NCBI GenBank assembly: GCA_946807835.1
Contig: OX327704.1
Location: 4,898,001-4,962,000, forward strand
Origin: Ailanthus altissimus
Taxonomy: Eukaryota > Streptophyta > Magnoliopsida > Sapindales > Simaroubaceae
Direction: 5' to 3'
Length of the DNA stretch: 64,000 nt
The notes below the pieces were generated by a model. It did no database searches. It was not told the origin of the DNA and saw nothing but the letters and a program-made list of their open reading frames with translations. Shown here one piece after another: positions 49,101 through 59,640 of the stretch; within the stretch, counting starts at the first letter, position 1; every line of letters begins with the position of its first letter. Position numbers and translations under genes: made by a program.

Positions 49101-50448
49101 TTGTTAAAAATATAAATATATAAGAATTGCATATAAGCAAATTTCACTTTAAAGAAAAATTATTAAAGATTTACATACATTCATGATTTCTAAATTTTTG
49201 AAATAAATTCACAATTTATATTTATAACTTATAAATTCTACATCATACATGTTACAAAAATATAATACCCATAATACTATATTTTTTCAATAAAATGTTT
49301 ATTGTAAAAAGACTATTATATCTTAGATAATTTTTTAATGTTAACTCTTTAGGAATATTTATTCTATTATATAAGAATATTGCTCCATATTTTTTTTATT
49401 ATACTACAAACTAGTTAGCAATTAACTAAATTACCAAAACAAAGGTACTAATAGAAAATTTAAATATTACCTCTATTAGCAATTTAGTTATTGCATATAC
49501 ATAAAAGAATCAACAGTTTAACACACCAAAAAATTTCTTCAAGAATGTCATCTCTTGAATTAAATACCATATCTACACAAGAAATATATATGGGATTAAA
49601 GCATTTCACAATAGAAAAACATCAACCATATAAATGTATGCCCAACAACTGAAAATAATTCACAATTAATAAAACATATTTATGTATTACGAAAACTATT
49701 TGGCTTTATATTATTGGGTAAATTTTATTCTAAAAATTAGTCAATCATATATTTGAATATATAATATCAAATATTTGTAAGATAAAAATCATCAACAATC
49801 ACAATATTAAAAAATATAAAAAAAGAGAGTAAGAAAAATTTGGCCTTGAGCGTAAAGATGCATGCCATAGAGTATCGTTCTAAAGTTAAATAGTCCTCTC
49901 CTTATGTAAGTAGTGACGAATCTATATGACTCCAAGATCTAACCCTATGGTTAAAGTCACTCTGCTCGCTGAGCATGACCACTGAAAGATCATTTCAAGT
50001 TTTCATTGTCAAAGTTGCTCAAAAATACAACATGAAAAGTATATAACTTAGAAGTATATATATATATACATAATACACATACATAGAAAAAAATTTATTT
50101 TTCTCTACACTTCTTATTTTACTCTTCTCTTGTTCACTCCCACACTAATTCTAAAGAAATATTAGCTCCTTTATATAGTGATAGGTAATCTAAATAATAA
50201 CTGAAGAATTAATAAGAGTAATTTAATATATAGTAACTTCATATAATAAAAATACATAAATATTATAATTCTTATAGAAATAATAATATTATAAATAAAT
50301 ATTTGTAACTCTCAAATATTTAATATAAATTTAATATTATAATAACCATACAATAATAATATAATAATAATAATTTATAATATATAATTATATTAATATA
50401 TTATAACTTATTAGCCAATTAAAAGATTTTTAAACTTTTTCTCCAATA
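46155..50448 (-). mobile_element. Non-autonomous LTR element without coding (LARD-like), minus strand
   Basis: Direct repeats at 46155-46852 (698 bp) and 49712-50448 (737 bp) are clearly collinear: AAATATTTGTAAGATAAAAA, GAGCATGACCACTGAAAGAT and many more. Plus-strand ends are TGTTAGGTAAA / TATTGGGTAAA and CTCTAACA / CTCCAATA, giving TG...CA LTRs. On the minus strand CTTTTGTGGGGAC precedes the left LTR, a typical copia polypurine tract, which sets the orientation. The 2.86-kb interior has no retroviral domain. The element splits the RNase H coding of copia G, whose text resumes after 50448. A convincing target duplication was not found (atttg versus attca). Confidence 0.75.
47495..47945. repeat. 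Diverged tandem repeat inside the LARD-like element
   Basis: About four units of roughly 110-125 bases follow each other. Each contains CTCAAAAGT with TTTTATTTAT, then TTTATGGAATTTTTAT, then TTTTATATAAAAATGGG. Units begin near 47495, 47620, 47735 and 47850. The open frames at 47214-47628 overlap it and are not protein-like. Confidence 0.65.
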
Positions 50449-50658
50449 ATTCAAATGTTGGCTTACTAAATGTAAAGTGGATAGGAAAAGTACAAGTGGT
50501 ACATTTCACTATCTAAGTCATTTTTCTCTTGATCAAGTTAAAAACAAAATTTTGTATCTATATTAATCATCAAGGACGAACATATTATTGTCAATAGTTA
50601 GTATGCACAAACACTTAGAGAATTTAATATTCATTTTATTGATACCTTTAATTTATGT
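50449..50658 (+). pseudogene. Copia G RNase H, middle part
   Basis: Text resumes after the LARD-like insertion as SNVGLL, KWIGKVQVVHF (family DRKSTSGTCHF), then TLREFNIHFIDTFNLC (50604-50658). It stops where the family-F solo LTR is inserted and continues after it. Confidence 0.7.
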
Positions 50659-51974
50659 TGACATATTTAAAAATATTGAATTGATTCCCAAGCACAAAAT
50701 GTCAAAATAATAAATAACTTAATAAAAATAGTGTCGATCCTTAAGAAAATAAATTTAAAGTTTACAAACTAAAAATCATCTAAAAACAAATAAAGCATTA
50801 GACATATAAGATGTACACAAATACTAATACAAATATTCAATTGAATTGAACGCTAAGGTTAGAGGTTCCGTTCTCGGTATATTAAATAAGAATAAACCTA
50901 AATGTTTTTCTTAACTCAATTAAAATCCACAAATAAATGAGGTTTTAATCGAAAAATATAATAATTTTGGTTCATCATAATTTATATATGAAATTGTATT
51001 TACTTCATTCTATTACATTATTAGGATTAGGCTAAATTTTGTGAATGGGTTCAAGTATTTATTATGCCATTCATCATAATTAGCTACAATAAATCAAGAC
51101 CTCTACCTTATAAGAAAGAGTATCAAAATTACTTAAAAAAATAAAATACGCATATAATTTCTTCAACTTAAAAATGTAAATATTAAGTTCTAATTAAGAG
51201 TTTAAATTTATCCTTATTACCTTACCAAGAATTTCACCGTTTCATTATTTCACCTTAACAAAATGAAAATTAGTTAAGTATAATAAAAGTAAAGGAAAAA
51301 ATTACCAAAAAAATATAATAATAATAACATAAATTTCATATTGCAATATGAATGAGAATAAGAATACAAACGTGAGAATACAAAAGAAATGAATTTAGGA
51401 TCAAAATCTATCTCTTTTTGGCATAGACAAGTCATATATTTATAGAAAATCTTGGAGAGTAAAAGTTAAGAAAAAAGATAGAAAGAAAAAAAGAGCAACC
51501 AAGTTGCGTGATTTATTGATAAATTAGGGCTTATTACGAGCACTGATTTTGATTGTTGAATTTGTCATCAACGCCATCCTAATTTACTTCATGTGTCAAT
51601 AGTAAATTTGTAGATATTTATTTCAGCGTTCTAGAATGAGTATGCATGTATGCCATCTTAATTTGCTTCATAGGCCGAATAATGAGGCCTGCTCAAACCA
51701 GGCTTGTGTTATAGACATGTTTTCTTATAGGCTACCCACTCTTTAAATATTTAAATTACGAAATATGACATTATCTCTTCATAAAACTAAGAATTTTAAT
51801 AATTGGATTCTCATATAAAATGTTATACCCATTTTACTAAACCTATATAAAACAATTAAGAACTGATTAAGTAAAATATTATAATTATACTGAAGTTAAG
51901 AAAGTTAATGACATAATTAGTACAAAAAGATGTTATAAATCCCTTGTTAATTGTTTACTTTCAAGTGTTTATCA
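50659..51974 (-). mobile_element. Family-F solo LTR (minus orientation) in copia G
   Basis: The 1.3-kb sequence is bounded by TGACATATTT and GTGTTTATCA and flanked by tatgt (50654-50658) and tgtgt (51975-51979), 4 of 5 identical. Joining the flanks restores the copia reading ...NLCDYISDINL..., which fixes both ends. It is the reverse of 42017-43358. No coding. Confidence 0.8.
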
Positions 51975-52200
51975 TGTGTGACTACATAAGTGATATTAAC
52001 TTATCAAAAATTCCTGTCCAACACTCTTGAACAAAACACATGAAGATTAGACACCAATTTTTTTTTTTTTAGAGATCATGTTCAAAAAGAGAATATCTCA
52101 TTGCAATTTGTTCCCATAAAAGAACAACTTACTGATATTTTTACCAAACCACTTGGCGAGGAGAGTCTTAGCAATATGTGAGGAGAATTTGGTATAATAG
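51975..52200 (+). pseudogene. Copia G RNase H, C-terminal end
   Basis: CDYISDINLSKIPVQHS, TKHMKIRHQ and RDHVQKENISLQFVPIKEQL then TDIFTKPLGEESL (to about 52180) match the end of SIRE-like copia polyproteins. A T run at 52060-52073 and several stops interrupt the frame. Confidence 0.85.
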
Positions 52201-52739
52201 AATCTCTATATATTAAGACCATTTTGCATAATTCATGGTTTATTAAGTGTTTTGATGAATTTTATTGTTAATTGTGGTAATTGGATTGCTCTAGGTCATA
52301 TAAGTGTAGTTATGATATTTGGATGAGAATATGAGTCCATACTATGCTTATTTTGCTTTAGGTGGATAATTTTTTGTTTGATTTAAACTCTCTCAAGGCC
52401 GCTTCATCCAATCCTTATTCTAGATGATGTAGGAATAAAAATATAATCTTCTTATTTAAATTAACAATTGGCTGACACATAAGTGCTTGTGGTAGCTCAT
52501 GATTGGTGCATAACAATAAATATATATTTATTATATATATATTGAATCAACATTGAATTACCACAATATTTCAAAGACATTTAGGTAAATTATTAATATG
52601 TATGAACTCCAAATTCATTTTCTACACATTAAAGGGATTATTTTTAACTTTTGAACATTAAAACATAACAAACCCTTTTAGGGACGCAATAGCTGTCACA
52701 GTACTATAAAAAAAATGGTGGCACATGATAGTTCATTGT
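52201..52739 (+). other. Non-coding tail of copia G, no 3' LTR recognised
   Basis: AT-rich sequence after the polyprotein end. No text matching the LTR at 44595-45800 is visible, so the 3' LTR is deleted or too diverged. Repeat E copy 2 follows. Confidence 0.45.
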
Positions 52740-53180
52740 GACAATCATTATAATTATTAATGGGGCAATGTACTTGATGATGGTGAAGGTTCGATGTTAT
52801 GCATTGGCATTTGACGACGATGTTATAAAGACTGCCACATGAAAAGGTGTTTTTGTCCATTTTAATGCTTCATTAATGAACAATTTACCACTATTATGTA
52901 GATCAAGAGATTCAAAGTCTAATAATGTCAACGGTGATCAAATTTGCTATTGGCAGTGGTTAATAATTTATGACAACTATTGGCGATTAACGACAAGCTC
53001 TATTAGTGATGGTTATTAAAAGTTGCATTTTTATCTAAATTTTTGTTTTATTCTTTTTGATTTTTTATTAAAATTTAATTTAGTTAAATGTAATAAAAGA
53101 AACTAAATTCTAGTTAAAGTTTTAGTTATTATTATACTTATACTAATAAATTTATAGATTTTTGTTATTGTTGTTTTTAT
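52740..53180 (+). repeat. Repeat family E, copy 2
   Basis: Aligns with the joined parts of copy 1 (37251-37377 plus 44224-44590) from ACTTGATGATGGTGAAGG through GTTAAATGTAATAAAAG to near 53150. TR-GAG copy 2 is inserted at its right end. Confidence 0.6.
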
Positions 53181-53696
53181 TGTTAGAGGAATCACCCTTC
53201 TCCCATGAGATTATGTTAAAGTGAAGAATTCTAATCAAGTTCAACCTTATACCCTAATCTCTTTGCGCAGCGGAATAACTTGGATATCAAGCAAAATAAC
53301 ACAATCACTTACGTGGTTCAGCCGATTGCCTATGTCCACAATAGATCAAAAGATTTTAGTCTCTCTTATTAACTCTCTAGAGATTTTACATGGAAAACCA
53401 GTAAAGAACCTTCAAAAAAATCTAATATTTATTGTACCCCTGCTCTTCCATGAACAATGAAACCCCAAATAATAGTTCCACCCTAGTGCACACAAGCACT
53501 TGTTGTCAATCCATTTCTTCCCTCTCTTAGAGTCTCTCTTAATACTTAATCTCAACTAAAAAGTCTACAAGGGTTTATATAGGAGTTATTTTATACTTAC
53601 TAACCCTAATCCTTATTGGAGTAAGAGTCCACTTGTTTTAGAAGTCCAAAACTTCTCAAAACTTAGAAATTCAAAATAGAAACTAACTCTGCTCAC

Positions 53697-53760
53697 TATG
53701 GCGCTGCAGCGCTAGGTTTTTGATATGGGCATTGCGGTGTTTAGCCCTATACCAGCTTTC
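53697..53760. repeat. GC-rich palindromic array in TR-GAG copy 2, left LTR (shortened)
   Basis: GGCGCTGCAGCGCTAGG and GCATTGCGGTGTTTAG remain; the other units seen in the right LTR are missing. Confidence 0.65.
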
Positions 53761-54234
53761 GCCCATTTTTCTTGCTTCTTTCATGTCTTTGAGTCCCATT
53801 TTGCTTCCTCCTTCATGTCCCACACGTCTTAGACTTTCTCCTGTGTATCTCACACGTTTAAACTTCTTGTAACTCTCATCTTTGATATTCTATAAAATTC
53901 TTGCCCAAACAAGATTATTGAATCACCAAATCTCCAATAAAGCCTTCTTTGATTCAAAATATTCCAAATAAGAAGGCTTCTAGATCCGATCCACATCAAT
54001 ACTCTATCACCTAGAGTGACTTTGGTCTCTACCAAGACTTAACTTTTCCCGAGCTAATGACTTTGGTCTCCAAAGGCATTCATGCACTTTGTATAGGGTA
54101 TGGATGCGTTACACTCTTTCTGACCCTTATCACTTGAGTGAGCACGGTTTGATTTTCTCTTAGTGGTCTGCATTACCCTAAAATCCCATGTTGGGCTACT
54201 TATGGCCATCCCTTTAAGCACATAGAGCCCCCTA

Positions 54235-55345
54235 TTGTATTTCTCACCCTCAAACCTTTTAGATCCGTTCTCTACCCTTAGTTTTTCTTTTTTTGCTCTA
54301 ATCGAATACCCATCCCCATCAAGTTTACCTAGGGATATTAAGTTCCTTCTTAGATTAGGAACATGCCTTACACCATGTAAGTCCTTAATTTCTCAACCTT
54401 ACATTCTCAGCCTTATGTCACCAATTCTCATGATCTAACAAGTCATTTCATTCCCTATTAGAGCTTTACCTCTCTTTGCTTTGTAGTTGATAAACATCAA
54501 TCTATTGAGACACATATAGATGCTACACCCTGAATCTAGTATCCATTTGCCAACGTATTTTCCCCTTGAGTCTACTGACGTGTCTACAACTTTGGTATCT
54601 TCCCTAAGTGTACCAATTGTAGCACACCCTCTTTAACCTTTTGATTTAGGACAATCCTTCACAAAGTTCCCTTCCTTATTACAAAAGAAACACTTCTTGG
54701 ATCTCTTCCTCGATTGGTTGCTCTTCTTTCCTTCTGCAAGCAATGCTACTCTACTCTCGACTCAGATCTCTTTGTCAATTCTTTTGAGTTCAATGATGCC
54801 TTGATGTTATTCATCGTTAAGGACTCTTTACCATACAGTAGCGTATCTATAAAGCTCTCATAGCTCTTCAACAATGAACTTAACAAGATTATAGCCTTAT
54901 CTTCATCCTCAGTCTTGATGCCCAATTGCTCAAGACTTATAATGATCTTGTTGAACTCGTCAATGTGGGCTCTCAATGAAGATCCCTCGTGCATGGTTAA
55001 CTGATGTATTTACGTTATCACAAGAAGTCTATTTGCAAGAGACTTCTTCATGTATAACCCCCCGAGTCTCTTCCATAGCCCTAAAGCGGTTTCTTCAACA
55101 CCAACTTCCCTTAATACTTGGTCGCTCAATGCTAAGATTACGGTGTTGTGAGCCTTTTTCTAAATCGTGTCCCAATCTTTCTATCCGAACTTTGAGATTT
55201 TCGTCTTTTTGCTAATTGCGAAACTAGCTTCTTCCAATGTTGTGTCTAACTCTTCCTTCACTAGTAGAGCCCTAACCTTCTTCCTCCAAAGATTGAAGTC
55301 ATTTATCTCATTGAACTTCTCTATTTCTTACTTGAATACATGCAT
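54235..55345 (-). pseudogene. gag and protease-end remnant of TR-GAG copy 2
   Basis: The best-preserved frame is 54746-54994, with SSLRAHIDEFNKIIISLEQL and LLKSYESFIDTLLYGKESLT, part of the copia gag core. Gag starts to the right near 55340 (decayed) and can be followed through text equivalent to KFNEMNDFNLWRK near 55300. The zinc-knuckle part is around 54660-54700 and the pre-integrase part around 54240-54440. Stops and frameshifts occur at positions different from copy 1, so the two decayed independently after insertion. Confidence 0.8.
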
Positions 55346-55379
55346 AGTTTATATACCCTTGATGTGTATTATCAAACCT

Positions 55380-55396
55380 TAGCTCTGATACCAGTT
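55380..55396 (-). promoter_or_regulatory. Primer-binding site of TR-GAG copy 2
   Basis: ACTGGTATCAGAGC on the minus strand, exact initiator tRNA-Met type, next to the right-hand (5') LTR. Confidence 0.9.
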
Positions 55397-55924
55397 TATT
55401 TAAGGAATCGCCCTTCTCCTCGTGAGATTAGGTTAAAGCGAAAAATCGTAACCAAGTTCAACCTTAAACCCTAACCTCTTTGTGCAGCGAAATAACTATG
55501 ATATCAAGCAAAAATAGCAATAATTCAAAGCAGATAATAAAGAACATAATCACTTACGTGGTTCGGCCAATAGCCTACGTCCACGATGGATCTAAGGATC
55601 CTAGCCTCTCTTATTAACTCCTTAGAGATTTTACAAGGAAAATCTAATGAAGAACACTCAAAAGGATCTAATGTTTAGTGTACCCTTACTCTCCCACAAA
55701 CAATGAACACCCGAACAATGGTTCTACCCTAGTATACACAAGCACTTAGTGTCTACCCAGTTCTTCCCTCTCTTAATGCTTAATCTCAACTAAAGGGTTT
55801 ACATGGGTTGATATACTAGATATTTCGTGCTTACTAACCCTAATCCTTATTGGAGTAAGAGTCCACTTAATTTGGAAGTTCAAAATTTCTCAAAACTCAG
55901 AAATCTAAAACAGAAACTAACTCT

Positions 55925-56055
55925 GTCCGCTCTGGTGCCATGGCGCTGAGGACTTGGCTCCGCGGTGCTGAGTTAGTCATGGCTAGTGCTGCGGTGTTGG
56001 AAACTTGGCACTGCAGCACTGAGTTTCTAATCTGGGCGCCGTGGCGCTTAGCCTT
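55925..56055. repeat. GC-rich palindromic array in TR-GAG copy 2, right LTR
   Basis: Units include GGTGCCATGGCGCTGAGG, GGCTCCGCGGTGCTGAG, TAGTGCTGCGGTGTTGG, GGCACTGCAGCACTGAG and GGCGCCGTGGCGCTTAG, roughly every 25-30 bases. Confidence 0.8.
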
Positions 56056-56246
56056 ATACCAACTTTTGCATCTTTTTGTCGCTTCTTTCATATTTTTGAG
56101 TCCTATTTTTCTTCCCCCTTCATGTCCCATGGATCCTAGACTTGCTCACGTGTGTCCACACGTTCTAGACTTCTTGTGACTCTCATCTTTAATATTCTTC
56201 ACAATTATTGCCCAAACAAAATTGTTAAATCACCTAATCTCCAATA

Positions 56247-56880
56247 ATTATAATATATTTTTATATTAATTAAGAATAAAATATATATTCAAAATATTGT
56301 GTTATACTTATCTAATTAAATAAAAATAACAATATTTATTTAATAAAAATTATAAACCAAAAATATTTTTTGTTTATAGCAATTAAGATTTTTAATGTAA
56401 TACTCTTTAAGAAAATAGAATATTAATATGAAATATAAATTAAATTTTTTCAGTGATATAAAATATACAAATGTTAAACACAATATAAAATGTTAAAATA
56501 CTAATTACATTTAGATTTAATTTATTTAAATAAAATTATATTAAATGAATATATGAAATTGTGTTATATGTCCAATATTAGTGAAGAAATAGATTGTCCC
56601 ACATATTTAAAATAAATAAGTTAACTTAAGTTAGATGGTAAATATATTATTTAAATAATAAAGAGCATAATCAATCCAATTTAATAAGAAAAAAAACCTA
56701 ACAGATGGACTAAAATGGATAATTCGTTCTAATTGAAACTAAGTGGCCTTTATGCAAGCGAAAAGACTAAATTGTCCTATTCCCTTAATTATAATTCTTT
56801 TTCAAAAAATATGGTTATATTAATACATATTATATTAATAATTAAAATAGTTTAGTTTTTTCAATATTAGATAATAATAT
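56247..56880. other. AT-rich interval without recognisable features
   Basis: Long runs of A/T with short reiterated words; no open frame, terminal repeat or RNA gene is visible. Confidence 0.5.
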
Positions 56881-57180
56881 TATCGTTGACTGTTTGGCTT
56901 GCTATTTGTCTGTTGGTATCTGCCATCAACGATGGTGAATTGTATCACCATCTACATCATTGGCTCTGTATCTGCGGTTCCAATAATGCTGGATGGGCAT
57001 TTTAATGCATTATTGTTTCAACGCTGCGTTGTGCTCGTCGCCGCCACAAAAAGCCCTATTCCGTATCGCTTTGTTGCACTGTTGACAAAAACACTGCCAC
57101 CATCATGTAGATTGAGAGATTATATTCTTTACGATATTGATGATTATATTCTTAATTGTACTCGATAAACTGTTAATTAG
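56881..57180 (+). repeat. Partial third copy of repeat family E
   Basis: CATTTTAATGCATTATTG and CACCATCATGTAGATTGAGA resemble the middle of copy 2 (52858-52915), but the rest diverges. The 89-codon open frame at 56899-57168 falls in this repeat and shows no family resemblance. Confidence 0.4.
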
Positions 57181-57900
57181 CAGTAGCTCTAGATTTCGGC
57201 CAGTCTTATTACAGGTGATTATGCCTTATTTCTTCACTGTTTTCATTGATGAGTTTCCTGTAGCAGTGCATTTTCTCTCTATGCTTTAGTAGTCCAATTG
57301 CATTGAGATGATAATAACAATAACTTTTTTTTATATTTTTCTTTTGTAGCATTCATAAATATTTTTTTACTATTTTAACAGTATCTATTATAATAAACAA
57401 TATTGTTATAGTATAAATATAATTTTATTTTATAACTAATTAATTTATAATTTTATCTTATTATGTATAATATTAATAATTTATATTATTTATTTAAAAT
57501 TATATAAATATAATAAAAAATATTATTATGAAAACTCTATCACCTAATTTCAATAATACTTACTAATCTAAAAATATATACAATAATACCCATTGTTAAA
57601 AAATATTTAATAAAAATTAACAAAAAAATAATAATATAATCAATTTAATATTATCTTTAACTTTATGTGTCTAAACACCCTTCATCCCATATTTCAACAC
57701 CCCTTAATTGCATATCTAAACATCCTTTTTCATTCAAACACCATTAATTATTATCTTTAAAAAATAATAAAATAATTGTATATTATTAAGTATTAACACC
57801 GTTAAACTTTTAAAAGAAAAGAAAACCGGATCAAATCCCCAAAATTTTCTCTCTTCATCTTCTTTTTCTCCTTCTCTTCATCTTCTTTTCCTCAAACTCC
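57181..57900. other. AT-rich interval ending in a CT-rich tract
   Basis: Nothing is recognised in 57181-57830. The CT-rich tract TCTCTCTTCATCTTCTTTTT (57849-57900) looks like a plant 5' leader and directly precedes the carrier gene fragment. Confidence 0.4.
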
Positions 57901-57909
57901 CTTATTCGC

Positions 57910-58400
57910 GATGGGTCATCATCTTCTGCATCGAAGCTTCACCGCCGGTTACCAGCACATTTGATGCAATTGTTAAAACGTTTCAAACAAAGGGAATTCT
58001 CGGGTTTTATAGCGGTGTATCGGCTGTTATTGTGGGTTCTACAGCTTCATCTGTTGTGTATTTTGGGACTTGTGAGTTTGAAAAATCGTTTTTGTCGAAA
58101 TTTGAGATATTCCTATCTGTGCTTATCCCCTTTACTGCGGATGCTATAGGCAATATTGAGTTATTCAGCAATAAAGATGCCTAAAGAATTGACACACAGA
58201 GAATGCAAGCCGGTGCGAAAGGGAGATCTTCGGAGGTTTTGTTTGCAGATTCTTGAGAAAGATAGGATTTTGGGACTTTATGCAGGATATTCTGCTACCT
58301 CGTTAAGGAATTAGCCTGTTGGTATGTTGAGTTATTCTTGAGGAAGATGAGATTTTGGGACTTTATGCAGGATATTCTGCTACCTCTCACCATTTTGATT
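57910..58400 (+). pseudogene. Mitochondrial-carrier-family gene fragment (mitoferrin-like), pseudogene
   Basis: Carrier proteins move solutes across organelle inner membranes. Text from 57953 reads FDAIVKTFQTKGILGFYSGV, then SAVIVGSTASSVVYFGTCEF (family hallmark GILGFYSGVSAVIVGS), a membrane-like stretch, and after frame changes PKEL near 58171, TQRMQAGAKGRS near 58190-58230 and DRILGLYAGYSATSLRN near 58262-58312. The wording resembles plant mitoferrin-like (Mfl1-type) carriers from memory, not alignment. The family has three repeats of ~100 residues; only about one repeat is here. No intron is visible, so it may be one exon or a retrocopy. An ATG at 57911 after the CT-rich tract does not lead into the carrier frame. 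Frameshifts and stops near 58175 and 58246 end it. Confidence 0.7.
58250..58386 (+). repeat. 85-base-offset tandem duplication in the carrier fragment
   Basis: A 36-base stretch at 58266-58301 recurs exactly at 58351-58386 (GATTTTGGGACTTTATGCAG and onward), with looser similarity extending ~15 bases upstream. It encodes the LGLYAGYSAT segment twice. Exact identity in decayed surroundings suggests a recent event. Confidence 0.85.
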
Positions 58401-59149
58401 TATTCATAAACCAACCCTTTCCACAATCTTGATATGAGCTAGATTTGAATCGTAAATATCTCGTATTGTCACTTGAACTAATTAGTATATATGCAAAGTT
58501 TTATCTGATACGTCTACACATCTTTTTTTCTCCTTTTCCAGATTCATAGTAGATAACAAAGCTATCAGGGTGCATGAAAACTTTGGGAAGCCTTAAGATT
58601 GCATATCCTACAAAACAACCCACGAGGATTTACGCTAGTCTTTAGAATGACGATCAATGGGCGACCTTGAGGAATATAGGTTTTCATTGATCCTTAATCT
58701 CAAGTTTAATTGATATTTGTTTAGAGAGATATTTGAGAGAATTGATTTATAGAGGAAGAGATTTTTTGAGAAAATGAATTGTGCATATTATTAAAGTCCC
58801 TAAGTCCCATTTTTATAATGGGGGGAAGTCTATAGGTAATGAAATTACAATATTACATTTGGTGGTCCTTTTATATTTTTAATGACTTTGTATAAAAATG
58901 TCTTAATTAATTATTCATTAATTAATTTAAATTTTATGGCTCTTACAATTATCCTTCTTTTAAATAATTTATTTTATAAAAATTGTAAAATAGATTTAGT
59001 ATAATAATTTGAGATTCTAATGTTACAATTTTACTTTTTAGAGTATATTTTGGCTTGACTAGTTTGTTCATCCTCCCTGATTTGTTCTTCTTCATTCTTG
59101 CAGTGTTGAGTTCTTGGCGATTAATTAGTGGTGTTTCATCTTGAATAAC
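58401..59149. other. Unassigned interval
   Basis: Possibly intron or flank of one of the neighbouring gene fragments (CTCCTTTTCCAG near 58541 resembles a splice acceptor). No domain or repeat is recognised. Confidence 0.3.
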
Positions 59150-59640
59150 AACTCGCGTCTTATCTAGCTCATTGTTGATAAAAGGATGCTTTATTAAATG
59201 AGAGAGATTGGAAAGTCGCAGAGCTTGAACCTAAACTCGCATCTATTCAGCTCGACATTGATAAAATTGATGTTTTGTTGAAGAAAAATAATACTCTGGC
59301 AGAGAGTTCAACTGTTGATTTGTTGCAGAAGTGAGTTACTTATTGCTTTTGTTAAAGTTGCTCATTTGGCAAGACGAAAAGCTTGTTGATGATTTAGTAA
59401 TTTTGTCAACTTGCTAATTTTGCTATCAAAGATTCTAAACTTGCCGCGAGTTTAGAAAATATAGCATATTTTAAATTAAATCTTTTGGAGTCGCGACAAT
59501 ACTATAGTAAACCTTCTTATAAGAAGAGGGTTCAATCTTATCGACTGAAGGATTTTCTCGTCAGAAGGTTAACTGTTACTAGCACTTTTGCACTTGTCTT
59601 CTTTGTGGATTCTACTAGTTTTTATTAATCTTTATAGATT
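59150..59640 (+). pseudogene. Unrecognised coding remnant: coiled-coil-like protein with hydrophobic C-terminus
   Basis: The frame around 59205-59336 reads KVAELEPKLASIQLDIDKID then VLLKKNNTLAESSTVDLLQK, with the heptad-like spacing of leucine and isoleucine of a coiled coil. After a shift, near 59410-59630, it reads ANFAIKDSKLAASLENIA, LNLLESRQYYSKPSYKKRV, SYRLKDFLVRRLTVTST and a hydrophobic end FALVFFVDSTSFY. I do not recognise the family. Upstream (59150-59200) similar text LSSLLIK suggests an internal repeat of the coiled coil. Stops near 59334 and 59630 and several frame changes mark it as a pseudogene. Confidence 0.4.

Larger units (their letters stand above)
53181..56246 (-). mobile_element. 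TR-GAG copia derivative, copy 2 (gag-only, minus strand)
   Basis: LTRs are at 53181-53939 (starting TGTTAGAGGAATC, ending CTCCAATA) and about 55397-56246. The flanks tttat (53176-53180) and attat (56247-56251) agree at 4 of 5. The internal region (53940-55396) has the same order as copy 1: primer site, gag, protease/pre-integrase end, then the same ~300-base non-coding tail, with nothing of integrase or RT. The left LTR is about 90 bp shorter than the right because part of the GC-rich array is missing. Size is about 3.07 kb against 3.19 kb for copy 1. Confidence 0.85.

Noticed and set aside
46155..50448. Direct repeats read as a segmental tandem duplication
   Set aside because: TG...CA ends, a polypurine-like tract and interruption of the copia G RNase H text fit an LTR element better.
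54235..54438. Plus-strand open frame in TR-GAG copy 2
   Set aside because: It is antisense to the pre-integrase remnant, which is readable on the minus strand.
57961..58149. 62-codon plus-strand open frame
   Set aside because: It is a shadow frame over the carrier fragment; the neighbouring frame carries the family motifs.
58786..58860. Possible endogenous pararetrovirus promoter or leader
   Set aside because: No caulimovirid movement, coat or polymerase motif occurs anywhere near; the impression rested on AT-rich composition only.
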